DNA from: Marinobacter lipolyticus SM19
GTDB lineage: Bacteria; Pseudomonadota; Gammaproteobacteria; Pseudomonadales; Oleiphilaceae
Direction of reading: 5' to 3'
Length of the DNA stretch: 64,000 bases
Assembly (NCBI RefSeq): GCF_000397065.2
Contig: NZ_KE007327.1
Span: 141,214 to 205,213, forward strand
In this document: one piece after another, positions 45,478 to 55,356 of the stretch
Layout: every line of letters starts with the position of its first letter
How positions within the stretch are numbered: the stretch's first letter is position 1
Notes under the pieces: model-generated
Seen by the model: only the letters and a program-made list of their open reading frames with translations
Told to the model about the DNA's origin: nothing
The model's database searches: none
Position numbers and translations under genes: made by a program

Positions 45478-48255
45478 GTGAAGGCCGCCTTGCAGGGTTT
45501 GTTGTTTATAGTGTGTATTGTGACGGCGACGCCATTGCTGGCGGACCCTCCGCAGCTGTCGCCGGCTCCTGTTCTCGGTGCGAAGGATCTGGATTGGTTA
45601 TCAACACAAGATGGCTTCCAGGTAGGGCTCTCCGGTGGTCAGATACCTCTGGCCTTTGATACCGGGGAGGGCGTCCTGGCTGGTATTTACATTGATTACC
45701 TGGAGCGTTTGTCAGACAAGCTTGGGGTGGAGATCGTACCAGTTCCCGCCAGCACGACAGCGATAGCGGCGCAATTGGGTGCCGGAGAGTTGGATGCCCG
45801 GCTGGTGGCTCGCGGTCCGCGGCAGCCCGATCCTGAAGGTCGCACTGCGACAGAGCCGCTGATGTCCCTGACTTACGGTTTGTTTGTCAGTGCCGGGGAT
45901 GCCGGTATTCGAACGATGTCGGATCTGGAGGACAGTCGGATCGCCTTGATCGCCGAAGACAGTAACCAGTACCTGTTACTGGACCCGGTGGACAGCTTCA
46001 CTCCGGTTCCCGTGGCGAGTATCGGTGAAGCCGTCAGTATGGTGCTCTCTGGTCGGGCCGATGCGTTTCTTGGTCCGGTTCCCGTGGTTTCTGATTACTT
46101 GCAGTCGGCGATGATTAACGGCATCGGGCTCGCCCTGTTGCTGGACCAGCAACCGGTTGATGTCGTACTGGAGGTCGACTCTGACAACGAGCAATTGCTA
46201 TGGGTTCTCAATCAGGCTGTGGAAGCGATCAGCCATAGCGAGCATCGCACCATCCGGCAGTCATGGCTGCAGGCGGACCGGCCAGTCGCGATCGACAACG
46301 GCATCACACTTTCCAGTAACGAAAAGGACTGGCTGAAGCGAAACCCCAATTTGCGAGTCGCGTTTCGTGACGATTGGCCACCGTTCGAGTTTACCCAGGA
46401 TGGTCGGTCCTCAGGCCTGGTGCCGGACCTGGTATCCCGGCTGGAGAGCCAGTTGAATGTCCGTTTTCACCGTGAGGAAACGTCGGACATCATCGAGGCG
46501 GAAAAACAGCTTCAGGACGGCGCGGTGGACATACTACCGGCCTTCAACCGAACCCCACGACGCAGTAACGACTTCCTGTTTACCCGCACATACCTCACCG
46601 TACCGGTTGCCCTGGTTATTCGTGACGATGGACGATTCATCGGCGACCTTCGGGAGCTTCGATCCGAGCGGGTAGGGGTGGTGAACCGTCATGCTGCTCA
46701 CGACTTTCTGCTGATCAACCATCCGGATCTTGACCTGTACCCGATGGAAAGTGTCGAAGAAGGGCTGCTGTCACTGTCCAACGGTGATCTGGATGTCATG
46801 GTGACCCACATCCCCGCAGTGAGCTATACGGTGGCGCGCCTGGGGCTGTCGAACCTGCGAATCACCAGTATCACCCCCTATCAGTATGAGTTGAGCCTGG
46901 CGGTCAGCAAGGACAGGCCGGAGCTCCAGCGTATTCTCAATAAAGCCCTGGGAAGCCTGGACGCTGCGGAAACCGAAGCTATATACAATCGCTGGATCCA
47001 TCTGGATATTGAGCAGGAAACCGATTACACCGTAGTGCGTCGGGTGGTCGGCATCGCCCTGGTGGTGGTGCTCATATTTCTCTACTGGAACCGCAAGCTC
47101 TCAAGAGAGGTGGATGAGCGGATACGATCCGAGAATGCGCTGCGCCGCAGTGAGGATGAACTCAGGGCGGCCAAGCTCGAGGCGGAGCGGTTGGCGCGGG
47201 AAGCGGAGGCCGCCAGCCTTACCAAGAGTGAATTCCTTGCCAACATGTCCCATGAAATTCGCACACCTATGAATGCCGTCATCGGCTACAGCGATCTGCT
47301 GAGCGACAGCGTGACGGATCCCCAGCAACGCAACTACCTCGATGCCATACGGGCGGGCAGCCGCAGTCTGCTGATGCTGATTAATGACATTCTCGACCTT
47401 TCCAGGATCGAGGCAGGAAAGATGAGGCTCGATTACTCCGCTGTTTCCGTACGACGGCTGCTGGATGACGTCCGCCATATTTTCGACCTGCGGGCGCGGG
47501 AGCAGGGCATTACCCTGGAAGTGAGTGTGGATTCGAAAATGCCCTCGGCAATGATGCTCGACGAAACCCGACTGCGCCAGGTGTTGTTCAATCTGGTTGG
47601 AAATGCCATCAAGTTCACTCATGAGGGGGGCGTAAGAGTACGAGCCACTGCGAAGTCGGTTCCCGGGCAGAAATCAGATGATGACGGCAGGAAACTCTAC
47701 CGGCTGGAGGTTACTGTGCGGGATACGGGAATCGGTATCCCGGCGGATCAGCTGGAGCGAATTTTTGATGCGTTTGAGCAACAGGAGGGGCAGAACAGTC
47801 GGCGCTATGGTGGTACTGGCCTGGGATTGGCAATCAGTCGGAAACTGGCACGGATGATGGGCGGCGAACTCACCGTGGAAAGTGAGCCGGCGCAGGGCTC
47901 AACGTTCATCGTGACACTGCCCGAGGTAGAGGCAACGGTTGAGCAGGCTGAAGATGAGGGCGAGCCGGAAGAGTCCGAACGTTTGCTGGCGCAGACTCTG
48001 AGCATGCAGGAGCGCGGCTGGCTGCGGGAGCAGTTGGCCCGTGATTTTGGCGATGAGTGGGAAATTGTCAGGGAAAGTGGTGACCCGGAGCAGATGCGCT
48101 ACTTCGCGAAACGTGTACTGGCCTGGGGCGAACGTTTCCGTTCGCCTTCAGTGACCCGTTACGGTGAAAAACTGCTGGCCGATGTGGAAGCGTTCAATCT
48201 CGATGCGGTGAACAGCGCACTGGAAGCATTCCCCCGGCTGCTGGGTCGGGAGTAA
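45478..48255 (+). CDS. Sensor histidine kinase with two periplasmic solute-binding domains
   Basis: 925 residues from a GTG with GAGG upstream. There is a signal sequence (about 1-22), then two type 3 substrate-binding (SBP_bac_3) domains (about 45-265 and 290-510), and a transmembrane helix (about 521-537). A charged linker leads to a HisKA domain with phospho-accepting His592 ([10 protein letters not shown]) and an HATPase domain with DTGIGIP (749-755) and YGGTGLGLA (777-785). The arrangement of the sensory part is like BvgS/EvgS. Unlike them it has no receiver or Hpt domain with a recognisable His; the last 90 residues are helical and unassigned. No response regulator gene adjoins, so its partner is elsewhere. 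The second binding domain has the more typical ligand-binding start ([13 protein letters not shown]). Confidence 0.9.
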   Translation: MKAALQGLLFIVCIVTATPLLADPPQLSPAPVLGAKDLDWLSTQDGFQVGLSGGQIPLAFDTGEGVLAGIYIDYLERLSDKLGVEIVPVPASTTAIAAQLGAGELDARLVARGPRQPDPEGRTATEPLMSLTYGLFVSAGDAGIRTMSDLEDSRIALIAEDSNQYLLLDPVDSFTPVPVASIGEAVSMVLSGRADAFLGPVPVVSDYLQSAMINGIGLALLLDQQPVDVVLEVDSDNEQLLWVLNQAVEAISHSEHRTIRQSWLQADRPVAIDNGITLSSNEKDWLKRNPNLRVAFRDDWPPFEFTQDGRSSGLVPDLVSRLESQLNVRFHREETSDIIEAEKQLQDGAVDILPAFNRTPRRSNDFLFTRTYLTVPVALVIRDDGRFIGDLRELRSERVGVVNRHAAHDFLLINHPDLDLYPMESVEEGLLSLSNGDLDVMVTHIPAVSYTVARLGLSNLRITSITPYQYELSLAVSKDRPELQRILNKALGSLDAAETEAIYNRWIHLDIEQETDYTVVRRVVGIALVVVLIFLYWNRKLSREVDERIRSENALRRSEDELRAAKLEAERLAREAEAASLTKSEFLANMSHEIRTPMNAVIGYSDLLSDSVTDPQQRNYLDAIRAGSRSLLMLINDILDLSRIEAGKMRLDYSAVSVRRLLDDVRHIFDLRAREQGITLEVSVDSKMPSAMMLDETRLRQVLFNLVGNAIKFTHEGGVRVRATAKSVPGQKSDDDGRKLYRLEVTVRDTGIGIPADQLERIFDAFEQQEGQNSRRYGGTGLGLAISRKLARMMGGELTVESEPAQGSTFIVTLPEVEATVEQAEDEGEPEESERLLAQTLSMQERGWLREQLARDFGDEWEIVRESGDPEQMRYFAKRVLAWGERFRSPSVTRYGEKLLADVEAFNLDAVNSALEAFPRLLGRE

Positions 48256-48262
48256 ATTTGGT

Positions 48263-48625
48263 TTACATGCAGTCAAACTGCGAGCGGCGGTCGAAGGCAA
48301 CCGAAACCATGTCGTAACCGGAGTCGGACAAGGTCCGGATCAGGTCCCGATTCTTCAGTAACGCCATACAGACCTTATGAACACTGGCCTGCAGCTGTTC
48401 GTCGTCGGCGGAGGATGGAAAACGGAAATCCACGATCAGGTATTTGCGATCGACAGGGGCAGAGACCGGAATATCTTCCCGCTCCACGCTTTCGTAACCG
48501 ATATAGGTCGGCTGCCCGTTGTTAAAGACATTGCTCATCAGCACGTCCAGATTTTCCGCCAGGGCAGGACGAATCGGGAGCAGTGATAGCAGGAAAACAG
48601 AGAAAAGAGTAAAGACTCGATTCAT
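48263..48625 (-). CDS. Exported protein of unknown function
   Basis: 120 residues from the ATG at 48625 with AAGGAG upstream; the open frame continues further upstream without a plausible start. It has a signal peptide (MNRVFTLFSVFLLSLLPIRP then ALAEN) and a mature part of about 95 residues with two Cys (VCMALL and FDCM at the C-terminal end), which could form a disulfide in the periplasm. Family not recognised. The 3' end converges on the sensor kinase gene, and the 5' end is divergent from the next gene with 219 bp between. Confidence 0.75.
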   Translation of the reverse strand: MNRVFTLFSVFLLSLLPIRPALAENLDVLMSNVFNNGQPTYIGYESVEREDIPVSAPVDRKYLIVDFRFPSSADDEQLQASVHKVCMALLKNRDLIRTLSDSGYDMVSVAFDRRSQFDCM

Positions 48626-48844
48626 GGATGCCACTCCTTGGTGCCAGTCCGGATTCATTGTTACCAATTGTAAATTTAGGTTACTGGAGATTATCGCAGA
48701 GTCCGAGGGCGTTTGCGTACCAGGATGTGTGGATTTTTCAATTGTTTGCGACTTGGTTAAAAAGTATTCAGGTGGCCCCAGGTTTCCCCGGGGATCGTGG
48801 ATCAACTATCATGTTGATAAACAGATTCAGCAAGAGGCAGATTG

Positions 48845-49438
48845 ATGTTTCAGCTCGTCTTCAAGGGTGAATGCGCGCCGGGTATTGAAGTCGCTACCGC
48901 TCGCAATAATGCACGGACACTGTTCAAAGCCAGCGTTGAGCAGGTTGAGCGCATGTTCAGTGGCCAACCAGTCGTGATCCGTAACAAGCTTGAGGCGGAG
49001 CAGGCAGAAAAATACCGGGCCGTACTGGCGAAACACGGCATGATTGCCTATGTGCAGCCCATGCCGGGAGATGAGCCCGCAAGAGGTGGAACGCCTTCAT
49101 CCCCACCGGCTCCGAAACCTGCACCTGCTGAACCTGCCCCCCAGCAGCCGGCAAAATCCGGCGGTGAGACACCGGCTGTCGAGCCCGGCGATCGGCTATC
49201 AGTAGCCGGGGACAAGGTGGATACCATTCTGGCGGGATCGGGACTATCGCTCGACCCGGTGGGGGTCACTCTGGCGGAGCATCAGGAGGTGGAAGCTCCG
49301 ATGTTTCAGCATCTGGATGAGTGGACTCTGGCGCCCGCTGGCACGGATCTGGGTGTTGAGCGTGACCTGCCACCACCGATGGTACCCGATGTGTCACACC
49401 TGTCGCTGGCCGACGATGAAACGACCAAAAAACAGTGA
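48845..49438 (+). CDS. Protein with L7/L12-like N-terminal domain and proline-rich linker
   Basis: 197 residues with no signal peptide. Residues 1-75 form a compact alpha/beta domain; VVIRNKLEAEQAEKYRAVLA followed by KHGMIAYVQP has the helix-turn pattern of the ribosomal protein L7/L12 C-terminal fold. Residues about 75-120 are a Pro/Ala/Gly-rich linker (PPAPKPAPAEPAPQQP), and the remainder is acidic without clear structure. I cannot name a function. It is followed after 21 bp by the PlpD-type gene and probably shares its transcript. Confidence 0.75.
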   Translation: MFQLVFKGECAPGIEVATARNNARTLFKASVEQVERMFSGQPVVIRNKLEAEQAEKYRAVLAKHGMIAYVQPMPGDEPARGGTPSSPPAPKPAPAEPAPQQPAKSGGETPAVEPGDRLSVAGDKVDTILAGSGLSLDPVGVTLAEHQEVEAPMFQHLDEWTLAPAGTDLGVERDLPPPMVPDVSHLSLADDETTKKQ

Positions 49439-49459
49439 ATAGATAACAGGACCCCTCCC

Positions 49460-51670
49460 TTGCCAAGGATGCCTATCCTGCTGCTTGCTGCAGCCTGCAT
49501 TGCTTTTTTTTCGTCCACCGTCACAGCGAAGCCGGCCGGGGATCGACCCAAGGTAGGGTTGGTGCTCAGTGGCGGCGGGGCCAAGGGCATGGCCCATGTC
49601 GGTGTGCTGAGAGTTCTGGAGGAAATGCGGATTCCAGTGGACCTGGTGGTGGGCACGAGTGCCGGGTCTGCGGTCGGGGCGCTCTATGCTTCCGGTATGC
49701 CGGTAGAGGAAATCGAACAACGCTTCATCGACCTCGACTGGGTATCCAGTTTTCGCGACGATCCGGGCCGAGCCTACAAGCCTGTCCGCCGTAAACAGGA
49801 AGACTGGCGCTTTCCGGTCGTGCCCGGGATTGGTGTGCGCCTGGATGGGCTTCACGTTGGTGGGGGTATTATCGCGGGTCAGAATCTCGGTTTTATTCTT
49901 AATGAGCTGACCCGCGACGCCGCTTTGGTAGAAGACTTTGATCAGCTGGCAATTCCTTTTCGTGCGGTGGCCACGGATCTCGAAACCGGTGAACAGGTGG
50001 TGCTTGGCAGTGGCAACCTGTCCGAGGCCATCCGTGCCAGCATGAGTATTCCCGGGGTGTATGCGCCAGTAAAACTCAATGGCCGCCTGCTGGTGGATGG
50101 TGGAATCGCCAACAACCTGCCGGTCACGGTTGCCCGCGATTTGGGCGCGGACATTGTGATTGCGGTAGATATTACGGATCCCTTGCTGAAAGCGGAGGAT
50201 CTGCAGGAAGCCTTCTCGGTTGTCGGGCAACTGACGACGATGATGACGCGGATGAATACCGATGATCAACTGGCACGACTGGAAGAGCAGGATGTGCTGA
50301 TTCGCCCCGATCTGGAAGGCCGGACGTCCGCTGATTTTTATGACGCGCCGATCCTGTTTGAACTGGGTGCGACCAGCGCCCGCTCCCACGCGTCCGAGTT
50401 GCGGCACCTGAATGTGTCTCACGAGCGCTGGACCCGGTTCCGGGAATCGATGAACAAGAGTGGATTGGCACCCGGTCACATCGCCCGTATTGAGGTGGAT
50501 CACAATTCCCGGCTGGCCGGCGAGTTCCTGCGTTCCAGGATTCGACAGGAAACCGGCCAGCCTCTGGATGTCGATGCCCTTGAGGACGATCTCAAGCGGA
50601 TTTATGGCCTTGGCTATTACGAAACGGTGTCCTATTCGCTGTCTCCCTCCTCCGAGGGAACAGTGCTGACGATTCAGGCACTGGAAAAATCCTGGGGACC
50701 GAATTACCTGGCTTTTGGCCTGAACTACGAAGACAACTTCGATGGTGAAACCCGCTTTAATGTCGGTGCAGCCTTGCGCATGACCGAGTTGAACGACCTC
50801 GGTGGAGAATGGCGGACTGGTGTGCAATTGGGGACCGAGCCCTATGTGCGCACGGAATGGTTTCAACCGCTGGATTATGGCTACGAGCGATACGTGATCA
50901 CTGGTGCGGAATATTCCCGGAACAGCTTCAGTGTGTTTGGTGATGACGGTGAGCGTAACGCAGAAGTGGACGTTACCTCTCGTCAGTTTGACTTGGCATT
51001 AGGTATGGAATTGGGGGGCAATGGCGACGTCCGGTTTGGCTATTCCCGAGGGTATGCCACCGTGGATGAGCAAATTGGTGCGCCGGTGGCGCCTTCCGGC
51101 TCCATACACCAGGGCGGGCTTAATCTTCAGTTGGTACATGACTCCCTGAACGATAGCTTTTATCCTCAGTCTGGCGGGTTTGCGGGTATTCGTGGTCGGG
51201 TGGAACGAGAGAGCCTGGGCTCAGACCGACATTTTGACTCAGTGACCGGCATGGGGCTGGGTACTGGTAGCTGGCGCGGCTTCACCATGACCGGGCTGCT
51301 GTACGCCCACGCCGTTACCCGGGGGGAGCCGGGCATCGAGAATACGGTTCGCCTTGGCGGTTTCCGGCGACTGTCCGCCTATGCCCCGGGTGAAATTACC
51401 GGCGAAAACGCTGCAATGGCGTCACTGTTTGCCAGTCAGGAGTTTGGTGGTCCGCTGGTACCCTGGTTTGCCGGTATTGGCTTCGAGACGGGCAACGCCT
51501 GGGAATCGTTCGATGATGCCAGTTGGAGCAATACGGTCAGATCCTGGAGTGCGTTTGCCGGGGTCGATACCTTTCTGGGGCCGGTGCAGTTTGCGACGGC
51601 GTACAATAATGAGGATAACTGGACGGCTTACCTGAACATCGGCTTTTCATTCACCCAGTTGTTCTATTGA
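49460..51670 (+). CDS. plpD: PlpD-type patatin-like phospholipase / outer-membrane autotransporter
   Basis: 736 residues, starting with a TTG (or an ATG three codons later) and a signal peptide (about 1-23). The patatin domain (about 30-300) has oxyanion loop GGGAKG (38-43), nucleophile Ser67 in GTSAGS and catalytic Asp213 in VDGG. A POTRA-like region follows (about 310-390; LEDDLKRIYGLGYYETVSYS) and then a beta-barrel (about 395-736) ending in an aromatic residue (FSFTQLFY), as expected for insertion by the BAM complex. This is the type Vd secretion layout known from P. aeruginosa PlpD, which exposes a lipase at the surface. The gene lies downstream of the L7/L12-like protein. Confidence 0.9.
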   Translation: MPRMPILLLAAACIAFFSSTVTAKPAGDRPKVGLVLSGGGAKGMAHVGVLRVLEEMRIPVDLVVGTSAGSAVGALYASGMPVEEIEQRFIDLDWVSSFRDDPGRAYKPVRRKQEDWRFPVVPGIGVRLDGLHVGGGIIAGQNLGFILNELTRDAALVEDFDQLAIPFRAVATDLETGEQVVLGSGNLSEAIRASMSIPGVYAPVKLNGRLLVDGGIANNLPVTVARDLGADIVIAVDITDPLLKAEDLQEAFSVVGQLTTMMTRMNTDDQLARLEEQDVLIRPDLEGRTSADFYDAPILFELGATSARSHASELRHLNVSHERWTRFRESMNKSGLAPGHIARIEVDHNSRLAGEFLRSRIRQETGQPLDVDALEDDLKRIYGLGYYETVSYSLSPSSEGTVLTIQALEKSWGPNYLAFGLNYEDNFDGETRFNVGAALRMTELNDLGGEWRTGVQLGTEPYVRTEWFQPLDYGYERYVITGAEYSRNSFSVFGDDGERNAEVDVTSRQFDLALGMELGGNGDVRFGYSRGYATVDEQIGAPVAPSGSIHQGGLNLQLVHDSLNDSFYPQSGGFAGIRGRVERESLGSDRHFDSVTGMGLGTGSWRGFTMTGLLYAHAVTRGEPGIENTVRLGGFRRLSAYAPGEITGENAAMASLFASQEFGGPLVPWFAGIGFETGNAWESFDDASWSNTVRSWSAFAGVDTFLGPVQFATAYNNEDNWTAYLNIGFSFTQLFY

Positions 51671-51683
51671 GTCTTTGTCCCAG

Positions 51684-52364
51684 TCAGGCGCCGCGGCGCG
51701 CCTGGTTGCTGGCCAGTGCCTCCAGGACCTGATGACACTGTTGTTCAGCATAACGCTTGAGGATGGTCGCCAGCCGGTCTTCGTCCCGATCCTTGATGGC
51801 CTGAATGGATTCTTCCATGTGGACCAGGTTGTCTTCCAATACCCGGTTGCCACCATTCTGGAAGGCCACGAAAGCGCAACGTTTGGCGGAGGGCCAGAGA
51901 TCATCAATGGCGGATACGATAAAGTAGTTGTCTGCGTAAGCGAGGGAAGCCTGGGTGTATTCAATGCCCAGCTCCAGAAAGCGCATCAGGTCGTTGCGTT
52001 CGAAGTTCGCCCGCATCTGCCCGTAAAGGGATTCCAGCTTGTCCATGTCTGCCGGCTGCCACTGGCGCGCCAGTTTACGGCCTGTATGAGTCAGGTACAG
52101 CTCAAGGATCTCATAAAGGCTGCGAACGAAGTAATCGTCCAGCTCCGTAACAAACGCCCCTTTACGGGGAACGTTGCGGACCAGATGACGCTTTTCCAAC
52201 AGCAATAACCCCTCCCGGATGGAGCCATGGCTGACGTCCATCTGTTTGGCCATTGCGCTCTCGTAGATGCGTTCGCCGGATCGTAGCTGGCCAAAGGCAA
52301 TCAGGTTCTCAATATGGCGGGCAACCTGTTCGGTGAGGGGTTCTCGGGGCTTGAATGTTGTCAT
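51684..52364 (-). CDS. GntR-family transcriptional regulator (FCD-type)
   Basis: 226 residues. The N-terminal winged helix is of GntR type (LTEQVARHIENLIAFGQLRS, with SHGSIREGLLLLEKRHLV as recognition region). It is followed by an all-helical ligand-binding domain (about 80-220) of the FCD class, as in FadR/VanR-like regulators. The ligand is unknown. The gene is not adjacent to an obvious metabolic operon; its upstream neighbour on the same strand is cardiolipin synthase, 89 bp away. It is convergent with the PlpD gene (13-bp gap). Confidence 0.88.
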   Translation of the reverse strand: MTTFKPREPLTEQVARHIENLIAFGQLRSGERIYESAMAKQMDVSHGSIREGLLLLEKRHLVRNVPRKGAFVTELDDYFVRSLYEILELYLTHTGRKLARQWQPADMDKLESLYGQMRANFERNDLMRFLELGIEYTQASLAYADNYFIVSAIDDLWPSAKRCAFVAFQNGGNRVLEDNLVHMEESIQAIKDRDEDRLATILKRYAEQQCHQVLEALASNQARRGA

Positions 52365-52453
52365 AGTCCTGCTTCGTTACTGCATGCCGGGCTCGGTTCC
52401 CTGAATACTCTCATATTCTTTCTGTGGGGGAAAATGCCTGGCTACAGTCTCGT

Positions 52454-53884
52454 TCAGAGCAACGGTGCGAGCAACCGCACAGCGCGACAGCCCAGGCGGA
52501 AAGCAATGGACCGGTCCTGGTAGTCGCTTTTGGTCATCAATCGCGAGTGCGACAGGTCCTCTTCCAGCATGGAGGTTACCTCGGTGACAAAGGTTTGCGA
52601 GGCGGTGATTGCGGTAATTTCAAAGTTCAGCCGCATGGATCGATTGTCCAGATTGGCGGTGCCTACGGCGGCGTAGCGGTCATCCACCAGGATGACCTTC
52701 TGATGCATGAAGCCCGGTTGGTAGCGATAGATGCCGACCCCCGCCTGGCATGCCTGTACAAGGTAGGAGTAGGCCGCAATCCTGATTAACCGATTGTCGG
52801 ATTTCTCCGGAATGATGATGCGTACATCCACCCCTCTCAGGGCTGCCAATTGCAGGGCGTTCATGATCTGGAAGTCTGGCACGAAATACGGTGATGCGAT
52901 CCAGATGCGGGTCCTGGCATTATTAATACAATTCAGGAAAAACAGTGCACAGGTTTCGTAAGTGTCCGCGGGGCCGGTCGGCAGGACCAGTACCTGGTGA
53001 TCTCCGGAAGAAGCCAGGCTGGGATGCCAGTTAAGTTCGGGAAATTCACTGCTTGCCCAATTCCAGTCTTCCAGCCATGCCAGTTGCAGGCCGATGACCG
53101 CTGGCCCGATAATGCAGCAGTGGGTATCCCGCCAGGGCTCCTGATCCATGGCGGTACCGAGGTATTCGTCGCCGAGGTTAATGCCGCCAACGAAGCCGGT
53201 ATTGCCGTCACAGACCAGTAACTTGCGGTGGTTTCGGAAATTGATCTGAAAGCGCCGGCGCCGGATGTTGCCTTTGCCAAAGGACGCAACCCGGGCTCCG
53301 GCGCTGTCGAGTTCTTTCAGATAGGTTCGGGGCAACCAGACGCTGCCGATATCGTCGTATAAGAGCCATACCTGCACACCTTCTCCCAACTTGCGTTTGA
53401 GGATGGACTTGATCCGTTGACCCACCTTGTCGGAACGGATGATGTAAAACTCCAACAGGATGTAATGGCGAGCATTTTCCATGGCATCGAAGAGCGCTTC
53501 GAAGGTGGCCTCGCCGTCTTTCAGCAGAGTGCAGTGGTTGTTGCTGGTAAAGGGCTGCCGACCCAGTTTGCACAGCACTTGCAGTTCATCGCCGAAAGGT
53601 TCGCTGTCCGGTTGTGACAGGGAGGTCGTTTGCTGTTCGAAGTAGTTCATCAAATCGGTCAGCGCGGCGTCACCCATTCGTCGGGCGCGGACATAGCCGC
53701 CAAAACGGCTGCGACCGAACAACAGGAACAGCGGCACGGCTACGTAGGGCAGGCCGATGAGTGAAATGATCCAGGCAATCGCGCCCTGGGTCGTCCGGTA
53801 AGTCAGCAGTATCCGGTAAACGCAGGACAGCGCGGCCAGATAGAGTAAGCCGACAGCGATGGCGATCAGGGACGTTTCGGGCAT
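52454..53884 (-). CDS. cls: Cardiolipin synthase (ClsA type)
   Basis: 476 residues with two N-terminal transmembrane helices (about 5-55) and two phospholipase D motifs: H219-x-K221-x4-D226 (NHRKLLVCDG) and H394-x-K396-x4-D401 (MHQKVILVDD), each followed by the GG/GTANLDNRS element. It condenses two phosphatidylglycerols into cardiolipin in the inner membrane. It is 2 bp downstream of an AraC-type regulator on the same strand, so the two are one operon, which is not the usual context. Confidence 0.94.
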   Translation of the reverse strand: MPETSLIAIAVGLLYLAALSCVYRILLTYRTTQGAIAWIISLIGLPYVAVPLFLLFGRSRFGGYVRARRMGDAALTDLMNYFEQQTTSLSQPDSEPFGDELQVLCKLGRQPFTSNNHCTLLKDGEATFEALFDAMENARHYILLEFYIIRSDKVGQRIKSILKRKLGEGVQVWLLYDDIGSVWLPRTYLKELDSAGARVASFGKGNIRRRRFQINFRNHRKLLVCDGNTGFVGGINLGDEYLGTAMDQEPWRDTHCCIIGPAVIGLQLAWLEDWNWASSEFPELNWHPSLASSGDHQVLVLPTGPADTYETCALFFLNCINNARTRIWIASPYFVPDFQIMNALQLAALRGVDVRIIIPEKSDNRLIRIAAYSYLVQACQAGVGIYRYQPGFMHQKVILVDDRYAAVGTANLDNRSMRLNFEITAITASQTFVTEVTSMLEEDLSHSRLMTKSDYQDRSIAFRLGCRAVRLLAPLL

Positions 53885-53886
53885 CG

Positions 53887-54948
53887 TTATTCCTGCATCT
53901 GGCCGGCCGCCTCTCCGGCATGGTGGCGGGCACGGTATTGCGCCGGGGCCATGCCGGTCCAGCGTTTGAAGGCACGGCTGAATGCGCTGAGTTCGGAAAA
54001 ACCCAGCAGGAAGGCAATTTCTCCCAGGGCATACTGATCAGCCGCCACGTATCTCAGGGCCTTGTCCTTACGTACCTGTTCTACGAGGTCATGAAAACTC
54101 AGGCCTTCTTTCTTGAGTCGGCGGTAGAGGGTTTGCCGGCTCATGTGGCATTGCCGTGCCAGGGTGTCGGCGTCGATTTTTTCCGTCGACATCTGGCGTG
54201 AGATCAGGCGTCTCACCTTGCGACTGAAGGTGCGTCGGGTCTGCAGGCGTGCCAGCAGGGAATTGACCTGCCGCAACACCGCTGAATACACATAGGGATT
54301 TCGGTGAGGGATCGGATGACTCAAATGGCTGCTGCTGAACGCCAGGCGCGTGACAGCGCAGCCAAACGTGACGGGGCCGCCCAGTAGCTGCTCGTATTCG
54401 CTTGCGTAACGCGGCCGGGGATGAGCGATTTCTGCCCATTCCGCGCTGATACCGGGATGAATAAAATGCCGGGTGCGGCAGAGCGCAGCCGCCAGGGTAC
54501 GGTCCATATCCTGCCGACAGTAATGGCCGGGGCTGTCGGGCTGCCAGGTGAGAATCGCCTGTTCACCGGTCTGCTCGAAACTGAGGATCACGGACTCGTT
54601 GATCAGCCGGTGTAGTCGTACATATTGAGTAACCGCTTCACCCAGTGTGTCGCAGTTGAAAAAGACGTGTCCGACCAGTCCCATGCGTTCCGGATCGACC
54701 ACCTGTCCGGCATGGAGACCGACGCCAGGGTCCCCGGTCACCTGTTCGGCATACTCCCAGAGCCGATAGTGAATGTCGGCCGGTACCCTCAGGTCCGGGT
54801 CCTGAAGCGCTTCCAGGGTCATGCCAGTGATCGCTTCGATCCGCACTCGGTCCAATACGCCCCGGCAATCCAGATAGTGCACCAGGGCGAGCGTGCTGGA
54901 GGCGGCTACCAGAGGTGTTGTCGGTGTTTCAGCCGGAACTGCGTTCAC
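53887..54948 (-). CDS. AraC-family regulator (OruR/ArgR-like effector domain)
   Basis: 353 residues. The N-terminal arabinose-binding-like domain (about 20-210; for example YAEQVTGDPGVGLHAGQVV) is of the type found in OruR and related regulators. A C-terminal double helix-turn-helix (about 245-345) has TLARQCHMSRQTLYRRLKKE and EIAFLLGFSELSAFSRAFKR, ending with WTGMAPAQYR. The gene is immediately upstream of cls (2-bp gap) and divergent from the 30-codon gene, so a shared 155-bp control region is likely. Confidence 0.9.
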   Translation of the reverse strand: MNAVPAETPTTPLVAASSTLALVHYLDCRGVLDRVRIEAITGMTLEALQDPDLRVPADIHYRLWEYAEQVTGDPGVGLHAGQVVDPERMGLVGHVFFNCDTLGEAVTQYVRLHRLINESVILSFEQTGEQAILTWQPDSPGHYCRQDMDRTLAAALCRTRHFIHPGISAEWAEIAHPRPRYASEYEQLLGGPVTFGCAVTRLAFSSSHLSHPIPHRNPYVYSAVLRQVNSLLARLQTRRTFSRKVRRLISRQMSTEKIDADTLARQCHMSRQTLYRRLKKEGLSFHDLVEQVRKDKALRYVAADQYALGEIAFLLGFSELSAFSRAFKRWTGMAPAQYRARHHAGEAAGQMQE

Positions 54949-55103
54949 TTTGATTTATTCCTGTTGTTAACAGCTTTTCATGTTCGCTGATACAAAATGT
55001 CAAGCGGATGGGACAGCCTGTCAACGGTTTGTCACACCAACAACGATAGCATTAAGTCATCAGGTTGGAGCAATGGAAAGGCATTATAGAGGAGGAGATG
55101 ATT

Positions 55104-55196
55104 ATGGAACGCGAGATCTTCGTGCCCCATAACGAACGTGAACGCCAGAACTGCGAGGCGCTCGCGGAGTACCTGAACAGCATCTTCTATTGCTGA
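55104..55196 (+). CDS. 30-residue small protein with own terminator
   Basis: The ORF (MEREIFVPHNERERQNCEAL, then AEYLNSIFYC) starts at an ATG 7-8 bases after a perfect GGAGGAG; an in-frame ATG at 55098 abuts that site and is less likely. It ends at a TGA 31 bases before a perfect intrinsic terminator. The peptide is polar and charged with a hydrophobic-aromatic tail, Cys at 17 and at the C-terminus, and no signal peptide or membrane segment. I know no homologue. The strong translation signal and terminator make it a real gene or a leader peptide rather than chance. It is divergent from araC-cls and upstream of ybfF. Confidence 0.65.
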   Translation: MEREIFVPHNERERQNCEALAEYLNSIFYC

Positions 55197-55227
55197 TCGG
55201 GCAAATCGTACGCTATTGACCATTGAA

Positions 55228-55252
55228 CCGGGGGATCTCCCCCGGTTTTTTT
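55228..55252 (+). terminator. Intrinsic terminator after the 30-codon gene
   Basis: Perfect stem ccggggg/cccccgg with a 4-base loop followed by seven T. It is an excellent Rho-independent terminator that ends the small transcript and isolates it from ybfF. Confidence 0.93.
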
Positions 55253-55356
55253 ATGCCTGCAGACACCGAGGCCGTCTTCGGCCTTGCTCCTTTTCCCGGC
55301 AATGGTAATGTATCCCGCTGACTTCAGAGAATGAACCGATCCGGAGAACAACGTTC

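Noticed and set aside
49394..50866. A 490-codon open frame antisense to the PlpD gene
   Set aside because: It is opposite intact patatin motifs and has no SD or recognisable domain.
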